Of a stretch of DNA of 64,000 bases, positions 53,206 through 61,582 are shown piece by piece (within the stretch, counting starts at the first letter, position 1; the number at the start of each line of letters is the position of its first letter). The notes beneath the pieces are model-generated. The model saw only the letters and a list, made by a program, of their open reading frames with translations, was not told the DNA's origin and did no database searches. Position numbers and translations under genes: made by a program. The DNA is from Armatimonadota bacterium (GTDB lineage: Bacteria > Armatimonadota > Fimbriimonadia > Fimbriimonadales > Fimbriimonadaceae), in assembly GCA_016125185.1 (NCBI GenBank), contig WGMG01000006.1, positions 1-64,000 on the forward strand, written 5' to 3'.

Positions 53206-54207
53206 CTAGTTGCCGTACTTCTTGAGGAACTGGTCGATGTAGCCGAAGCGATCCTTCTTTTCCTTGACGAGGTCCTTGGCGTACTTCACGCAGATCGCCC
53301 GATAGTTCGGGCGGTCCTTGAGGTACTGCAGAATTTGGGCTTTGGTGAGTTCATATTCGTCGAGAAAGCCGTTCTGTTTGTCAGTCTGCGAGAGCCATTT
53401 GTAAAGAATCTGATCGATTTCCCAATGGGCGACGGGCTGAAGCTCGCTGATGAACGAGCGCGGGAGCGTGTCGGGTTTACCCATGGGCCAGCGACCATAG
53501 GTGTTTCGCAGGGCTTCGACGGCTAGATCGACCGAATCGCCGGGAAAGTAATTTCGGTAGCGGCTAAAGCCGTACACCATTCGGGCGTAGGTGTCGGGCT
53601 TTTTGACATCGACCCGCAAGAGAGATTGAAGTTCGGCCGGCGTGAGCTTGCCCCAATCGGCTTGGGCCTGCTTCTGGATCGCCGGATGATCGGAAGCCGA
53701 GCAGAAAAGTGTGATCTTGCCGGGGAAGAGGATTCCGTACGAACGATTAACGATCTGCCCGAGTGCAAAGTAAGCGAGATCGCCACGGGTGACGGCATGA
53801 ACATATGGCTTCGCCCCGTTGACCTGCTCCATGGTCACGACATCCCAATATTCGGCTCCCATCTGCCGCGCGAGAGGGTCGTACGCCTCGTACGCCACCA
53901 CCTTCGTGTCCTTATCGCCTTGGATCATCAGCTTGGTTTGAGACTGATCGGGAAGCTGGCTGACCAGGTAAGGGACGGCGTCGGCTCCGAGCGAGACTAG
54001 GTCTTCCAGCGCCGACAATGAACTCTTGCGGGGCCCCATGGTGTCGGTGTGGAACTCGTCCACGAACTCAAATTTGTCGGCTATGTACCGGCACTGGGTA
54101 GTGATTTGGGCCCGGATGACGTCGGCCGGTTCCGCAGCCGCCTTGTCGAGAAGGCCAGCGGCTTGGTCGCGAGCCGCAAGGACGATCATGGCAAGCGCGA
54201 TGGTCAT
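53206..54207 (-). CDS. exported hypothetical protein
   Basis: 333 residues with a weak signal (MTIALAMIVLAARDQAAG). No domain is recognised. The middle contains a helix-rich part (QADWGKLTPAELQSLLRVDVKKPDTYARMVYGFSRYRNYF). The C-terminus has many charged helices (QILQYLKDRPNYRAICVKYAKDLVKEKKDRFGYIDQFLKKYG). The acidic YIADKFEFVDEFHTDTMGPRKSSL segment near residue 40 precedes a HEAT-like LVSLGADAVPYLVSQL. It is divergent from the YCII-like gene (52 bases between starts) and convergent with the M60 gene (7 bases between stops). Confidence 0.5.
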   Translation of the reverse strand: MTIALAMIVLAARDQAAGLLDKAAAEPADVIRAQITTQCRYIADKFEFVDEFHTDTMGPRKSSLSALEDLVSLGADAVPYLVSQLPDQSQTKLMIQGDKDTKVVAYEAYDPLARQMGAEYWDVVTMEQVNGAKPYVHAVTRGDLAYFALGQIVNRSYGILFPGKITLFCSASDHPAIQKQAQADWGKLTPAELQSLLRVDVKKPDTYARMVYGFSRYRNYFPGDSVDLAVEALRNTYGRWPMGKPDTLPRSFISELQPVAHWEIDQILYKWLSQTDKQNGFLDEYELTKAQILQYLKDRPNYRAICVKYAKDLVKEKKDRFGYIDQFLKKYGN

Positions 54208-54219
54208 GGATGTCTACAG

Positions 54220-54247
54220 TTTACGGCTAAACGGCGTATGCTATAGT
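54220..54247 (+). promoter_or_regulatory. promoter of the YCII/ECF42 pair
   Basis: TTTACG (54220-54225), a 16-base spacer and TATAGT (54242-54247), 11 bases before the ATG at 54259. GGCGT and ACGCC (54232-54257 region) form an inverted repeat around the -10 box. The same repeat could also be an operator. Confidence 0.4.
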
Positions 54248-54258
54248 TCGAAAACGCC

Positions 54259-54669
54259 ATGTCAACGACGAACCGCACCAACGAATATCTGCTTCTCCTG
54301 CGCAACGCGCACTGGGGCAAGGACCTTAGTCCCCAGGACGCGCAGGATGGGCTCGTCGCTTTTGGAGTGTGGCTGGAAGACCTCCGTGCGCGAAATCTCT
54401 TGAAGGCGGGGCAGCCGCTTGGGTCCGAGGGACACTACGTCACGGTTGCGATGGATGGACCGTTTGTGGAGACCAAAGAGGCGGTTGGCGGGTACCTGCT
54501 TTTGGAGACCGAGTCGTACGAGGCGGCTTGCGAAGCGGCGAAGGCGTGCCCGGTTTTGAAGCACGGCATGGAGATCGAAGTTCGACCAATCATCCGTCAG
54601 TGCGACTTGATCGACGAATTGGGAATGTCGTCAGACGTCTTGCCGACGGTTGGCGCTCCTTCATCCTAA
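54259..54669 (+). CDS. YCII/DGPF-domain protein
   Basis: 136 residues of the YCII-related family. The DGPF-type motif is VAMDGPFVETKEAVGGYLLLE, preceded by EYLLLLRNAHWGKDLSP and followed by helix YEAACEAAKACPVLKHGMEIEVRPI. The family is often encoded beside ECF42-type sigma factors, as here, where the next gene starts 3 bases after its stop. The biochemical role is unknown; a regulator or dehydratase-like ferredoxin fold is proposed for relatives. Promoter at 54220-54247. Confidence 0.85.
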   Translation: MSTTNRTNEYLLLLRNAHWGKDLSPQDAQDGLVAFGVWLEDLRARNLLKAGQPLGSEGHYVTVAMDGPFVETKEAVGGYLLLETESYEAACEAAKACPVLKHGMEIEVRPIIRQCDLIDELGMSSDVLPTVGAPSS

Positions 54670-54672
54670 TTC

Positions 54673-55944
54673 GTGTCGACCGTCGCCGAACTGACCGATA
54701 GCTTCTTCCGGCATGAGTCGGGAAAGGTGGTCGCGATGCTGGTCAAGTCGTTTGGACCGGAGCATCTGCAACTGGCGGAGGACGTGGTTCAAGAGGCGAT
54801 TGGTAGGGCCCTGCGGACATGGCCATTTTATGGCGTTCCCGATAACCCGGCGGGGTGGATTACCCAGACGGCCAAGAACCTTGCGCTCGATGCATTGCGC
54901 CGGGATCAGGTGGTCAAAAAGAAGCAGGTCCAGATGTTCGGGTCGGTCCACAAGTGGTCTTCGCGAGTCGATGAAATCGACTTTGAGAACTTTGGCGAAG
55001 AGGTGGAAGACGCCTTGCTTCGCTTCATGTTTGTTTGCTGTCATCCCGAGATCGCCGAGAACACTCGGCACGTTTTGGCACTCAAAACGTTATGCGGTTT
55101 CAGTGTCCGCGAGATTTCCCACGCCTTGCTCGCCAATGATGCGACGATCGGAAAGCGGCTTACTCGGGCGAAGGAGAAGCTGGCGGAAGGCAATGTGACG
55201 ACCCAGCTTCCGGTCGGCCCCGAATTGGAGCCGCGATTGAATGGGGTTTTGACGACCCTGTATCTGCTGTTCAACGAAGGATACAAGGCATCGAGCGGCG
55301 AGAATCTGGTGAGGGAGGAGCTTTGCGCGGAGGCGATCCGCCTGACGTCGATCCTCGCCGGTCTGCCGGTAGGAGATAAGCCACGGGTTCATGCGCTTTT
55401 GGCCTTGATGCTTCTCAGCGCGGCGCGGCTGAATACGCGGGTAGACGGTAACGGGAACATGCTGTTGCTAAAAGATCAGGACCGTTCGAAGTGGGATCGT
55501 GAGTTGATTGACCAAGGATTGTGGCATTTGGGCCAGTCAGCGACCGGAAACGTGCTGGATCGGCTGCACTTACAGGCGGCAATCGCGGCTGCTCATTCGG
55601 TTGCACCCAACTACGAATCGACGGACTGGGCGTCTATCTTGCTCATGTACGACGAACTGTTGGCGCTCGATCCATCGCCAGTCGTGGCGTTGAACCGGGC
55701 CGTCGCGGTGGGGATCATGCGCGGAGCGAGGTTGGGCATCGTGGCTCTGGATGAGATTGCTGGACGCGAGCAGTTGGATTCCTACTACCTCTACTTTGCG
55801 GTGCGGGCCGAGTTCGAACTGGAGCTAGGGCGGAGCGACATTGCGCGCGAGCTTTTGGAAAAGGCTTCGACTCTGACTGATACGGATGCGGAGAAGGCCT
55901 TTTTGAACCAACGTATGGCCCAAATCCAAGTTTTTTCGCAGTAA
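54673..55944 (+). CDS. ECF42-type RNA polymerase sigma factor with long C-terminal extension (GTG start)
   Basis: 423 residues. The N-terminal half is an ECF sigma factor: region 2 in LAEDVVQEAIGRALRTWPFYGVPDNPAGWITQTAKNLALDALRRD, region 4 in TLCGFSVREISHALLANDATIGKRLTRAKEKL. The C-terminal 230 residues (DUF6596-like, TPR-type helices ending SYYLYFAVRAEFELELGRSDIARELLEKA) characterise the ECF42 group, in which this part controls activity in place of an anti-sigma factor. The neighbours are a YCII protein (upstream, 3 bases) and an SRPBCC protein (downstream), typical ECF42 companions. The regulon is unknown. Confidence 0.88.
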   Translation: MSTVAELTDSFFRHESGKVVAMLVKSFGPEHLQLAEDVVQEAIGRALRTWPFYGVPDNPAGWITQTAKNLALDALRRDQVVKKKQVQMFGSVHKWSSRVDEIDFENFGEEVEDALLRFMFVCCHPEIAENTRHVLALKTLCGFSVREISHALLANDATIGKRLTRAKEKLAEGNVTTQLPVGPELEPRLNGVLTTLYLLFNEGYKASSGENLVREELCAEAIRLTSILAGLPVGDKPRVHALLALMLLSAARLNTRVDGNGNMLLLKDQDRSKWDRELIDQGLWHLGQSATGNVLDRLHLQAAIAAAHSVAPNYESTDWASILLMYDELLALDPSPVVALNRAVAVGIMRGARLGIVALDEIAGREQLDSYYLYFAVRAEFELELGRSDIARELLEKASTLTDTDAEKAFLNQRMAQIQVFSQ

Positions 55945-56033
55945 TTTCTTCCCTCTGTCCGAATGCGAATCGTTCGTTCGTTGGTGATACAGAGGACCCG
56001 AGACGAGCTGAAACCCTTCTCGGGAAGGACAAA

Positions 56034-56501
56034 ATGACAAAAGAAATGAAGCAAACGAAGACCGATCGAGAACTCACCTTGACGACGACCATCGCGGCTC
56101 CGCGAGCGAAGGTTTACGAAGCCTGGACGGAACACTTGCCCGAATGGTGGGGACCGCACGGAACCACGGTTCCCGAATACGAGATGGAATTGAGGCCGGG
56201 CGGCAGACTCCGAACAGTAATGATCATCGAGGGTAACCGGTACGATACGGACGGAGTGTTTCTCGAGGTTTCGCAAGACTGGATCATCTTCACGGACGCC
56301 TTCAAACCAGGTTGGATTCCCAATCCTGAAAAGTTCTTTGTAGGCGTATTCGAGTTCAACGATGTGCCGGAAGGCACCGAGGTTGTGGCTCGCGCCCTGC
56401 ACTGGGACGAGGCCGCTCGACAGAAGCACGAAGAGATGGGCTTCTTCGGTGGATGGGGCCAGATGCTCGAACGACTGGAAGCCGTCGCGACGAAACTTTA
56501 G
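56034..56501 (+). CDS. SRPBCC / AHSA1-like protein
   Basis: 155 residues of the START/AHSA1-type cavity fold. Diagnostic are TTTIAAPRAKVYEAWTEHLPEWWGPHG, then RPGGRLRTVMIIEGNRYDTDGVFLEVSQ and the last helix EEMGFFGGWGQMLERLEAVA. Such proteins bind small hydrophobic ligands or are toxin-type and stress-related. It follows the ECF42 sigma gene by 89 bases, has AAGGA 8 bases upstream of the ATG, and belongs to the usual ECF42 neighbourhood. Ligand and regulation unknown. Confidence 0.82.
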   Translation: MTKEMKQTKTDRELTLTTTIAAPRAKVYEAWTEHLPEWWGPHGTTVPEYEMELRPGGRLRTVMIIEGNRYDTDGVFLEVSQDWIIFTDAFKPGWIPNPEKFFVGVFEFNDVPEGTEVVARALHWDEAARQKHEEMGFFGGWGQMLERLEAVATKL

Positions 56502-56545
56502 GCGGGAGAAGTCTCGGTCCGGGGGGCGGACCGAGACTTTGAAAT

Positions 56546-59095
56546 TTAACCTTCTTCCTTCAGCAATCCGAGGCCGATATCGACGCCCTGCCCACCAGAA
56601 GTCTGGTGGCAATGGACAGCAATCGTGACCTTTGCCCCCGGCTTGAGCAGTTTCTTGGCCGCCGATAAAATCGTGATCGGTCCGTAGTTGGTGACGAATC
56701 CGCCCTCGCGGCCAGCCAGAACGCCATTGAAATAGACTTCGACATCCTCGTCGTGATATCCGTAGAGCACGGCCTTGGCGTAGTCCGCTTTCGGTAGCGT
56801 GACGGTGCGGCGCATCCAAATGTCGCCGGTCTTCCACTCGGTGCGGACCTCGATGCCGGGCGTGCCGTTGGTGCCAAAACCGGCCTTGCCCTTGGCCCAA
56901 TCGCCGTCGTCGAAGCCGGCAGCCTCCCATCCTGGAGCTGGCATCATCGTGGTATAGGCCCAAGTCGGTTCGCTCGTCTTGCCGGAGGCGATGATGTTTT
57001 CAATGACCGGCGGTTTGGGGAGCGGCGCGTACTTACCGAGCTTGAAGGTGTCGCGCTTCGCCCAGCGACGCCACATCGAACGGTCATCGAGCATCTTGAT
57101 AAAGAAGCCACCGACCACGGGGCGAGCGTGCATGCCGCCGCTCTTCGGGTTGTCGGTGATGTACGAGTCGGCGATGGGATCGCGGGTGGTCGTCTCGTTG
57201 ACGTAGTCGAAAATAGGATTGACGATCGTTTCAAAGTCGCTTTGGTTAGTGGCCATCGTCGCACTCCAAATCGACCAGTCGGTCTTGGTGAGCTTGGTGC
57301 GCGAATCCAGCGGAAGGCCGTACTTCAGCATCTTGGTTTTGTAGTAGGCGATCTCCATTTCTCGAACGGAGTCGGGGAAGATGCCGAGGTTCAAGAGCTG
57401 GTCCCACACGAGGTTGTACTTCTGGCTCCATGTGCCGGGTCGGTCGAAAGCGAGTACCGAGTGGTCTCCCTCGATGGCGACCGACATCCAATGTTTGGCG
57501 TCGGCTAGGGCGAGGTCGGTGAACTTCTTGCCTTTGGCGGTTTCGCCCCGCATCTTGCACAGATCGCCGTAGGCGGCTAGGCCGAGGATGGCTTTGACGC
57601 TCAGGTTGGCATTGTGGGCGAGGTGGCCCATGAAGTCGTCGGTACAGAGCTGATTTTCGGGGTCGAGGCCGTACTTTTCGAGGTACGTCGCCCACTGCGT
57701 CAACTGGGGCCAGTAGAGGTTGGCGAACGACGGCGAACGCTCGATTTGAGCGATGGCATCCGTCATGAGGATCATGTTCGCGCTTTCCTCAACCGGCATA
57801 CCTTCGCCGCCGTCATCGCGCCCGGTGACCTGCGGGTAGGTGCCGAGATCGTGTGGGGCGTTGGGGAATTTCCAGTGTGGCGAGCCTGCATACATGAAGT
57901 TCGAGACCAGCGACGCCTTCATGAGGGTCGGGCTAAGAAGGAGCCAGATCGGGGCCATCGGGTAGATGACGTCGACGGTGGCGATGTCGCCGTTGCTGGT
58001 GTTCTCCTTGGTGAAATAAAGCGGCTGCTTGTTGGCGTCGGCAGCGAGGCCGTTGGCGGCTACGCATTCGCGGTAGGAGAGGGCAAGGATCTTCGCGTAC
58101 TTGTCGCCTCCAGCTTGTTCGGCGTCGGCTACGAGGTCAGAGTCGAACTTTTGACATCGGGCTCGGAGCGTGTCGTAATCCTTCTCCGCGGTCTTAAAGA
58201 GGTCGGCGGGCTCAGCGCCATTGCGTCGCCAGAAGGGGCGAAGCTTTTTGCCGTAATACTCGATGGCGTAGATTTCGTCGTAGCCGATCATCATGTGGCG
58301 ACTGACGGTCTGCTTTCCGACCGAGCCTAGCGAGAAGGCGAAGCCGACCGCGGGTTGATCGTCGTCGGCCGAGCGTGGCATTCGCGAATCGAGGTTGCCG
58401 GAGAGCGTTCCGGTGTTGGTGAAGTCCGATTCCAATGACTGGTTGGCACCGATGGCCGACTTGGCTTGCGAGGTCTTGGCCACTCCATACAGATAGCCCC
58501 AATCGATGCGGGCGTCGTCTCCGGCGGGCCGGAGGTAAGTTTGGTCGGCGGCCCCGATGCGGAGGGCGGTCAGGTCGCCCATCGACTCGCGCTTCCATTC
58601 GATTTTGCGGTTGGGCTCGTTGACGGTCAGCAATCCGCTCGAACTCTCGAAGACCTGAACGTCGTGCTTTTGGCCATCGTTGGAGGTCACATCCCAGGTG
58701 AGATAGGTGACGGGTCGTGCGAAGACATCGAGGTCGTCGGGCAGGGAAGGTGTGAGGAAACTCATCACGACCGTGACCTTAGAATTCTCAAATACGTAAG
58801 TCGTGCGGGTGGGGAAGACCTTAAGATTGGTTTGGGGAAGGACTTGGGTGACGGATGCGCTTTTACCGAGGATGCGATAGGTGACGCCGTCGACTCGGAT
58901 CAAGGAAACCAGGGGGTGGGGACGATGCGTCCAGTGTCGAGTGACGTCGTCGGTGGCGTTATCGGCTTCCGACCAAACGCTCAGGTAGGGGTCGCTGGTG
59001 AGGAGCGGAACTGCGGGCGGGCGTAGTGACTCTCGTGCCTGTTGACCCGTCGAGAAGTGGGGCATCGAGGCGAGCAAAAGGGGTACGAGCGACAT
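56546..59095 (-). CDS. GtaA-like glutaminase A-family protein (DUF5127/DUF4965/DUF1793) with beta-sandwich tail
   Basis: 849 residues with a signal peptide. The three blocks of the glutaminase A family are seen: N-terminal beta domain (LLTSDPYLSVWSEADNATDDVTRHW near residue 35), the central DUF4965 part (YVEKSPS-like segments around KFPNAPHDLGTYPQVTGRDDGGEGMPVEESANM) and the helical C-domain (DFMGHLAHNANLSVKAILGLAAYGDL). The last 150 residues form a galactose-binding-like domain (GWEAAGFDDGDWAKGKAGFG, then VEVYFNGVLAGREGG). Biochemical evidence for glutamine hydrolysis in the family is fungal; a glycoside-type reaction is also possible. Confidence 0.8.
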   Translation of the reverse strand: MSLVPLLLASMPHFSTGQQARESLRPPAVPLLTSDPYLSVWSEADNATDDVTRHWTHRPHPLVSLIRVDGVTYRILGKSASVTQVLPQTNLKVFPTRTTYVFENSKVTVVMSFLTPSLPDDLDVFARPVTYLTWDVTSNDGQKHDVQVFESSSGLLTVNEPNRKIEWKRESMGDLTALRIGAADQTYLRPAGDDARIDWGYLYGVAKTSQAKSAIGANQSLESDFTNTGTLSGNLDSRMPRSADDDQPAVGFAFSLGSVGKQTVSRHMMIGYDEIYAIEYYGKKLRPFWRRNGAEPADLFKTAEKDYDTLRARCQKFDSDLVADAEQAGGDKYAKILALSYRECVAANGLAADANKQPLYFTKENTSNGDIATVDVIYPMAPIWLLLSPTLMKASLVSNFMYAGSPHWKFPNAPHDLGTYPQVTGRDDGGEGMPVEESANMILMTDAIAQIERSPSFANLYWPQLTQWATYLEKYGLDPENQLCTDDFMGHLAHNANLSVKAILGLAAYGDLCKMRGETAKGKKFTDLALADAKHWMSVAIEGDHSVLAFDRPGTWSQKYNLVWDQLLNLGIFPDSVREMEIAYYKTKMLKYGLPLDSRTKLTKTDWSIWSATMATNQSDFETIVNPIFDYVNETTTRDPIADSYITDNPKSGGMHARPVVGGFFIKMLDDRSMWRRWAKRDTFKLGKYAPLPKPPVIENIIASGKTSEPTWAYTTMMPAPGWEAAGFDDGDWAKGKAGFGTNGTPGIEVRTEWKTGDIWMRRTVTLPKADYAKAVLYGYHDEDVEVYFNGVLAGREGGFVTNYGPITILSAAKKLLKPGAKVTIAVHCHQTSGGQGVDIGLGLLKEEG

Positions 59096-59146
59096 GTCGG
59101 CAGTATATCAGCCCGTGCTTTTGGACATTAATTCTTGAGCATATTC

Positions 59147-59184
59147 TGGACATATGAACGCCGTCAGAAACGGCTATATGTCCA
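59147..59184 (-). terminator. nested hairpin after the DinB-like gene
   Basis: TGGACATAT (59147-59155) pairs with ATATGTCCA (59176-59184), and GCCGT (59160-59164) with ACGGC (59170-59174) inside it. It begins two bases beyond the DinB-like stop, on its 3' side. No T-run follows, so termination is only a guess. Confidence 0.35.
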
Positions 59185-59185
59185 A

Positions 59186-59659
59186 TCAGTACGACTTGCG
59201 ATCGCCGAGAAGGGTCTGAATGTAGGCGATCTGGCCGGTGTGCCAAGTGGTGTTCCAGTACTGGTATAGGATCAGGTCTTTGTAAGTGGTTTCGTAGCCC
59301 CAGGGTTCGAGGACGGATTCTTCGAGCCTCTCGGTGGGGAAGGTTCGGATCGCCTTTAGCAACAGGTCGAGGTTAAATTCCAGCACGCGTTCGCACTCGG
59401 CCAGAGTGGTCCATTCCGCCTTTTCCTTCCTCATCTTTTTGAAGTAAGCCTCGGTTCCGGCACCCGCGACTTCCTCGCCTCGGAACAGCTTCGCCATGTC
59501 GCGTGGCTCCTGGGCTATTTCTTGCAACATACTCAGAACGGAACGCGAATCGGGACTAGGTTCCCAGGTGATTCGGTCCTCCGGTATCGCTTTTGCATAT
59601 CTCAGAAACGTTTCGGTCGCGGAATGCGTTATATCCGCTACATGAGTCTGGAAATACAT
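59186..59659 (-). CDS. DinB-like (DUF664-type) four-helix protein
   Basis: 157 residues of the DinB/YfiT-like superfamily, metal-binding four-helix bundles used for thiol transfer or stress responses. The start MYFQTHVADITHSATETFLRYAKAIPEDRITWEPSPDSRSVLSMLQEIAQE fits the family, and the final motif is YWNTTWHTGQIAYIQTLLGD, where His in WNTTWHTGQ is a metal ligand; an N-terminal His is in the QTHVAD segment. The ATG at 59659 is preferred because the longer frame is not family-like. Its start overlaps the divergent glycosyltransferase start by 18 bases. Function unknown. Confidence 0.75.
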   Translation of the reverse strand: MYFQTHVADITHSATETFLRYAKAIPEDRITWEPSPDSRSVLSMLQEIAQEPRDMAKLFRGEEVAGAGTEAYFKKMRKEKAEWTTLAECERVLEFNLDLLLKAIRTFPTERLEESVLEPWGYETTYKDLILYQYWNTTWHTGQIAYIQTLLGDRKSY

Positions 59660-60460
59660 GATCAAGACGTTACCCGGCGGTACAGTAGGAGGATAGTTAC
59701 ACACACCGACGTTTCGATCATTATTCCTGCCCTCAATGAAGAGGCAACCATTAAGGCCGTCGTCGATCGATGCCTGGAATTGCCGCTCGAAGTCCAAGTC
59801 ATTGTGGTGAACGACGGGTCGGGTGATCGGACCCTCGAAATTCTTCAAACCTACGGCGATCGCATTACGCTCTTAACGAATCCCGCGCCATCAGGCAAGG
59901 GGCACGCGATCGTGCAAGCCCTGCCTTATGCCCAAGGTGTGGCGACGATCGTGCAAGACGCCGATCTGGAATACTCGCCAGAACAGATTCCCAGCCTCGT
60001 TCAGCCGATCCTCGATGGCGCTGCAAACGTGGTGTACGGAACGCGGTTTGCCCACGGCTTCGCCAAAGACATGGCGTTGCCGAACAAGGTCGTCAATATT
60101 CTCTTGGCGTGGTCGGTTCGCATTCTCTTTGCTAAGAAGATCACCGATGAGGCGACCTGCTACAAGGCGTTTCGCACGAGCCTGCTCCAGAGCTTTAACC
60201 TGCAATGCGTTCGATTCGAATTTTGCCCCGAGGTAACCGCCAAGGCCCTGCGGAGTAAAGAGAAGATCATGGAACTGCCAATCGACTATGTTCCGCGGTC
60301 GAAGGATGCGGGCAAAAAGATTCGATGGTACGACGCACCGGAGGCGTTTTGGACGCTATTTCGTTACCGATTTTGGCGACCGAGCGCGCCGTCCGCGAAG
60401 GCGGCGATTACTGAGCCTCAATCGGAACCAGAGACGCCACCCGTTTCAATTCCTGACTGA
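59642..60460 (+). CDS. glycosyltransferase family 2
   Basis: About 272 residues from this start. The GT-A fold is evident: VSIIIPALNEEATIKAVVDRCLELP, then VIVVNDGSGDRTLEILQTYGDR with the nucleotide-binding Asp, the DxD-like motif in TIVQDADLEYSPEQIPSLVQPI, and DYVPRSKDAGKKIRWYDAPEAFWTLFRYRFW as an acceptor-side segment. It lacks transmembrane helices and resembles the dolichyl-phosphate mannose synthase-like group that adds sugars to lipid carriers. The start is uncertain: an AGGAGG at 59687-59692 is not followed by a usable start codon, and the ATG at 59642 overlaps the divergent gene. It overlaps the 3' end of the motE-like gene by 53 bases. Confidence 0.85.
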   Translation: MSLEIHDQDVTRRYSRRIVTHTDVSIIIPALNEEATIKAVVDRCLELPLEVQVIVVNDGSGDRTLEILQTYGDRITLLTNPAPSGKGHAIVQALPYAQGVATIVQDADLEYSPEQIPSLVQPILDGAANVVYGTRFAHGFAKDMALPNKVVNILLAWSVRILFAKKITDEATCYKAFRTSLLQSFNLQCVRFEFCPEVTAKALRSKEKIMELPIDYVPRSKDAGKKIRWYDAPEAFWTLFRYRFWRPSAPSAKAAITEPQSEPETPPVSIPD

Positions 60461-60899
60461 CTTTCGAAGCCTGATCGGGCTTCATCAGTACTAGAAGCTG
60501 AGCCACCTTTTCCGAGTCCATCTCGTTGAGAACGAGGGCCAAATCAGAGGGTTTCCACTTCTCGGTGACCTTGAGGAGTCCATCGGCGGGCATTTCGTTC
60601 CAGACTTCGGCGAGTTTCTGAGCGCCCTTCTTGTCGACGACTTTGGTGGTTGGCGCGGGTTCTTCGGGCGGTGGGGCCTCTTCCTTCTTGGGTTCGACCT
60701 TTGGCGCGGGCGCGTCTTCAGTTTTGGCCGCGGGGGCCAGTGGCGGAATCGGCTTCTTCTTCGGCGTAATACCGGGAATGTTGATTTTGCCGGTGAAGGC
60801 GAGGCCAGCGACGGCTCCGGCGGCAATGAGAAGCAATAAGACGACTAGGCCGATGATCAGCCCGATCTTGCTCTTCTTTTTGCCCGCCTTGCCTGCCAT
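60408..60899 (-). CDS. MotE/MgtE-N-like protein with an N-terminal membrane helix
   Basis: 163 residues. An N-terminal helix (IGLIIGLVVLLLLIAAGAVAGLAF) is followed by a Pro/Lys/Glu-rich linker (residues 45-90). The last 70 residues form a MgtE-N/MotE-like helical domain (QKLAEVWNEMPADGLLKVTEKWKPSDLALVLNEMDSEKVAQLLVLMKPDQASKVSQEL). MotE is a chaperone for MotC in flagellar motor assembly in some bacteria. The start overlaps the stop of the lytic transglycosylase gene by one base (TAATG) and the gene follows fliJ, so it is a flagellar operon. Function here is inferred from that context. Confidence 0.75.
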   Translation of the reverse strand: MAGKAGKKKSKIGLIIGLVVLLLLIAAGAVAGLAFTGKINIPGITPKKKPIPPLAPAAKTEDAPAPKVEPKKEEAPPPEEPAPTTKVVDKKGAQKLAEVWNEMPADGLLKVTEKWKPSDLALVLNEMDSEKVAQLLVLMKPDQASKVSQELKRVASLVPIEAQ

Positions 60900-61582
60900 T
60901 ATCGCTTACCAAGTTGCGTCATGATTCGATTGACGTAATTCTGAGTTTCGGGGATATTCGGAATTCCTTTAGCCTGATCGACCCGAGTTGGCCCCGCATT
61001 GTAGGCAGCGAGCGCCATTTCCGTATTGCCGTTGTATCGCTTCATCATTTGACTGAGGTACTTGGCCCCGCCGGTCAAATTCTCGTAGGGATTGAAAGGA
61101 TCGACGACCCCGAGCGTCTTTGCCGTATCCGGCATCAACTGCATCAGGCCCATCGCGCCTGTCTTGGAAACTTCGTCCTGGTTATAGTCGCTTTCGGCTT
61201 CGACCACGGCTTTGAGGAGCGACTGATCGATGTTCTGCTCGCGGGCAACCTGGGCGATGAGTCCCTGGACATGCATCTTGTCTGCCTGCGGGTGGCTGGC
61301 CAAGTTGGCGATCGGTCCCCCACTGATGTTGAAGCCGCCGTCCATCGGACTAGCCGGGGGGAGGGGGCCAAGCTTCTCGTCTCCGGTGGAGCCGTTCATG
61401 CTGATGTTGCCGACGAGAGGGGCTGGGGTGCCATCTCCATCGATCTTTCGTTGTGTCTCGCGATCGAGTTGGTTTTGAAATTCCTGCCGTCGGCCGGCGG
61501 TCATGCGGGCTCTGATTTCATCCATTCGTGAGCGAATGGCATCGGGGCCCTTGGGTTGAAAATCGATTTCGGGAAAACTCAT
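60899..61582 (-). CDS. lytic transglycosylase, SLT domain, in a flagellar operon
   Basis: 227 residues. The first 100 residues are a charged, disordered region with no signal peptide that can be seen. The C-terminal SLT domain has the catalytic Glu in AVVEAESDYN, the KTGAMGLMQLMPDTAKTLGV segment, NPYENLTGGAKYLSQMMKRY and AYNAGPTRVDQAKGIP. It cuts peptidoglycan glycan strands, probably to open the wall for the flagellar rod. It overlaps fliJ (ATGA) and the motE-like gene (TAATG). An alternative role in murein turnover remains possible, but the neighbours favour flagella. Confidence 0.88.
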   Translation of the reverse strand: MSFPEIDFQPKGPDAIRSRMDEIRARMTAGRRQEFQNQLDRETQRKIDGDGTPAPLVGNISMNGSTGDEKLGPLPPASPMDGGFNISGGPIANLASHPQADKMHVQGLIAQVAREQNIDQSLLKAVVEAESDYNQDEVSKTGAMGLMQLMPDTAKTLGVVDPFNPYENLTGGAKYLSQMMKRYNGNTEMALAAYNAGPTRVDQAKGIPNIPETQNYVNRIMTQLGKR

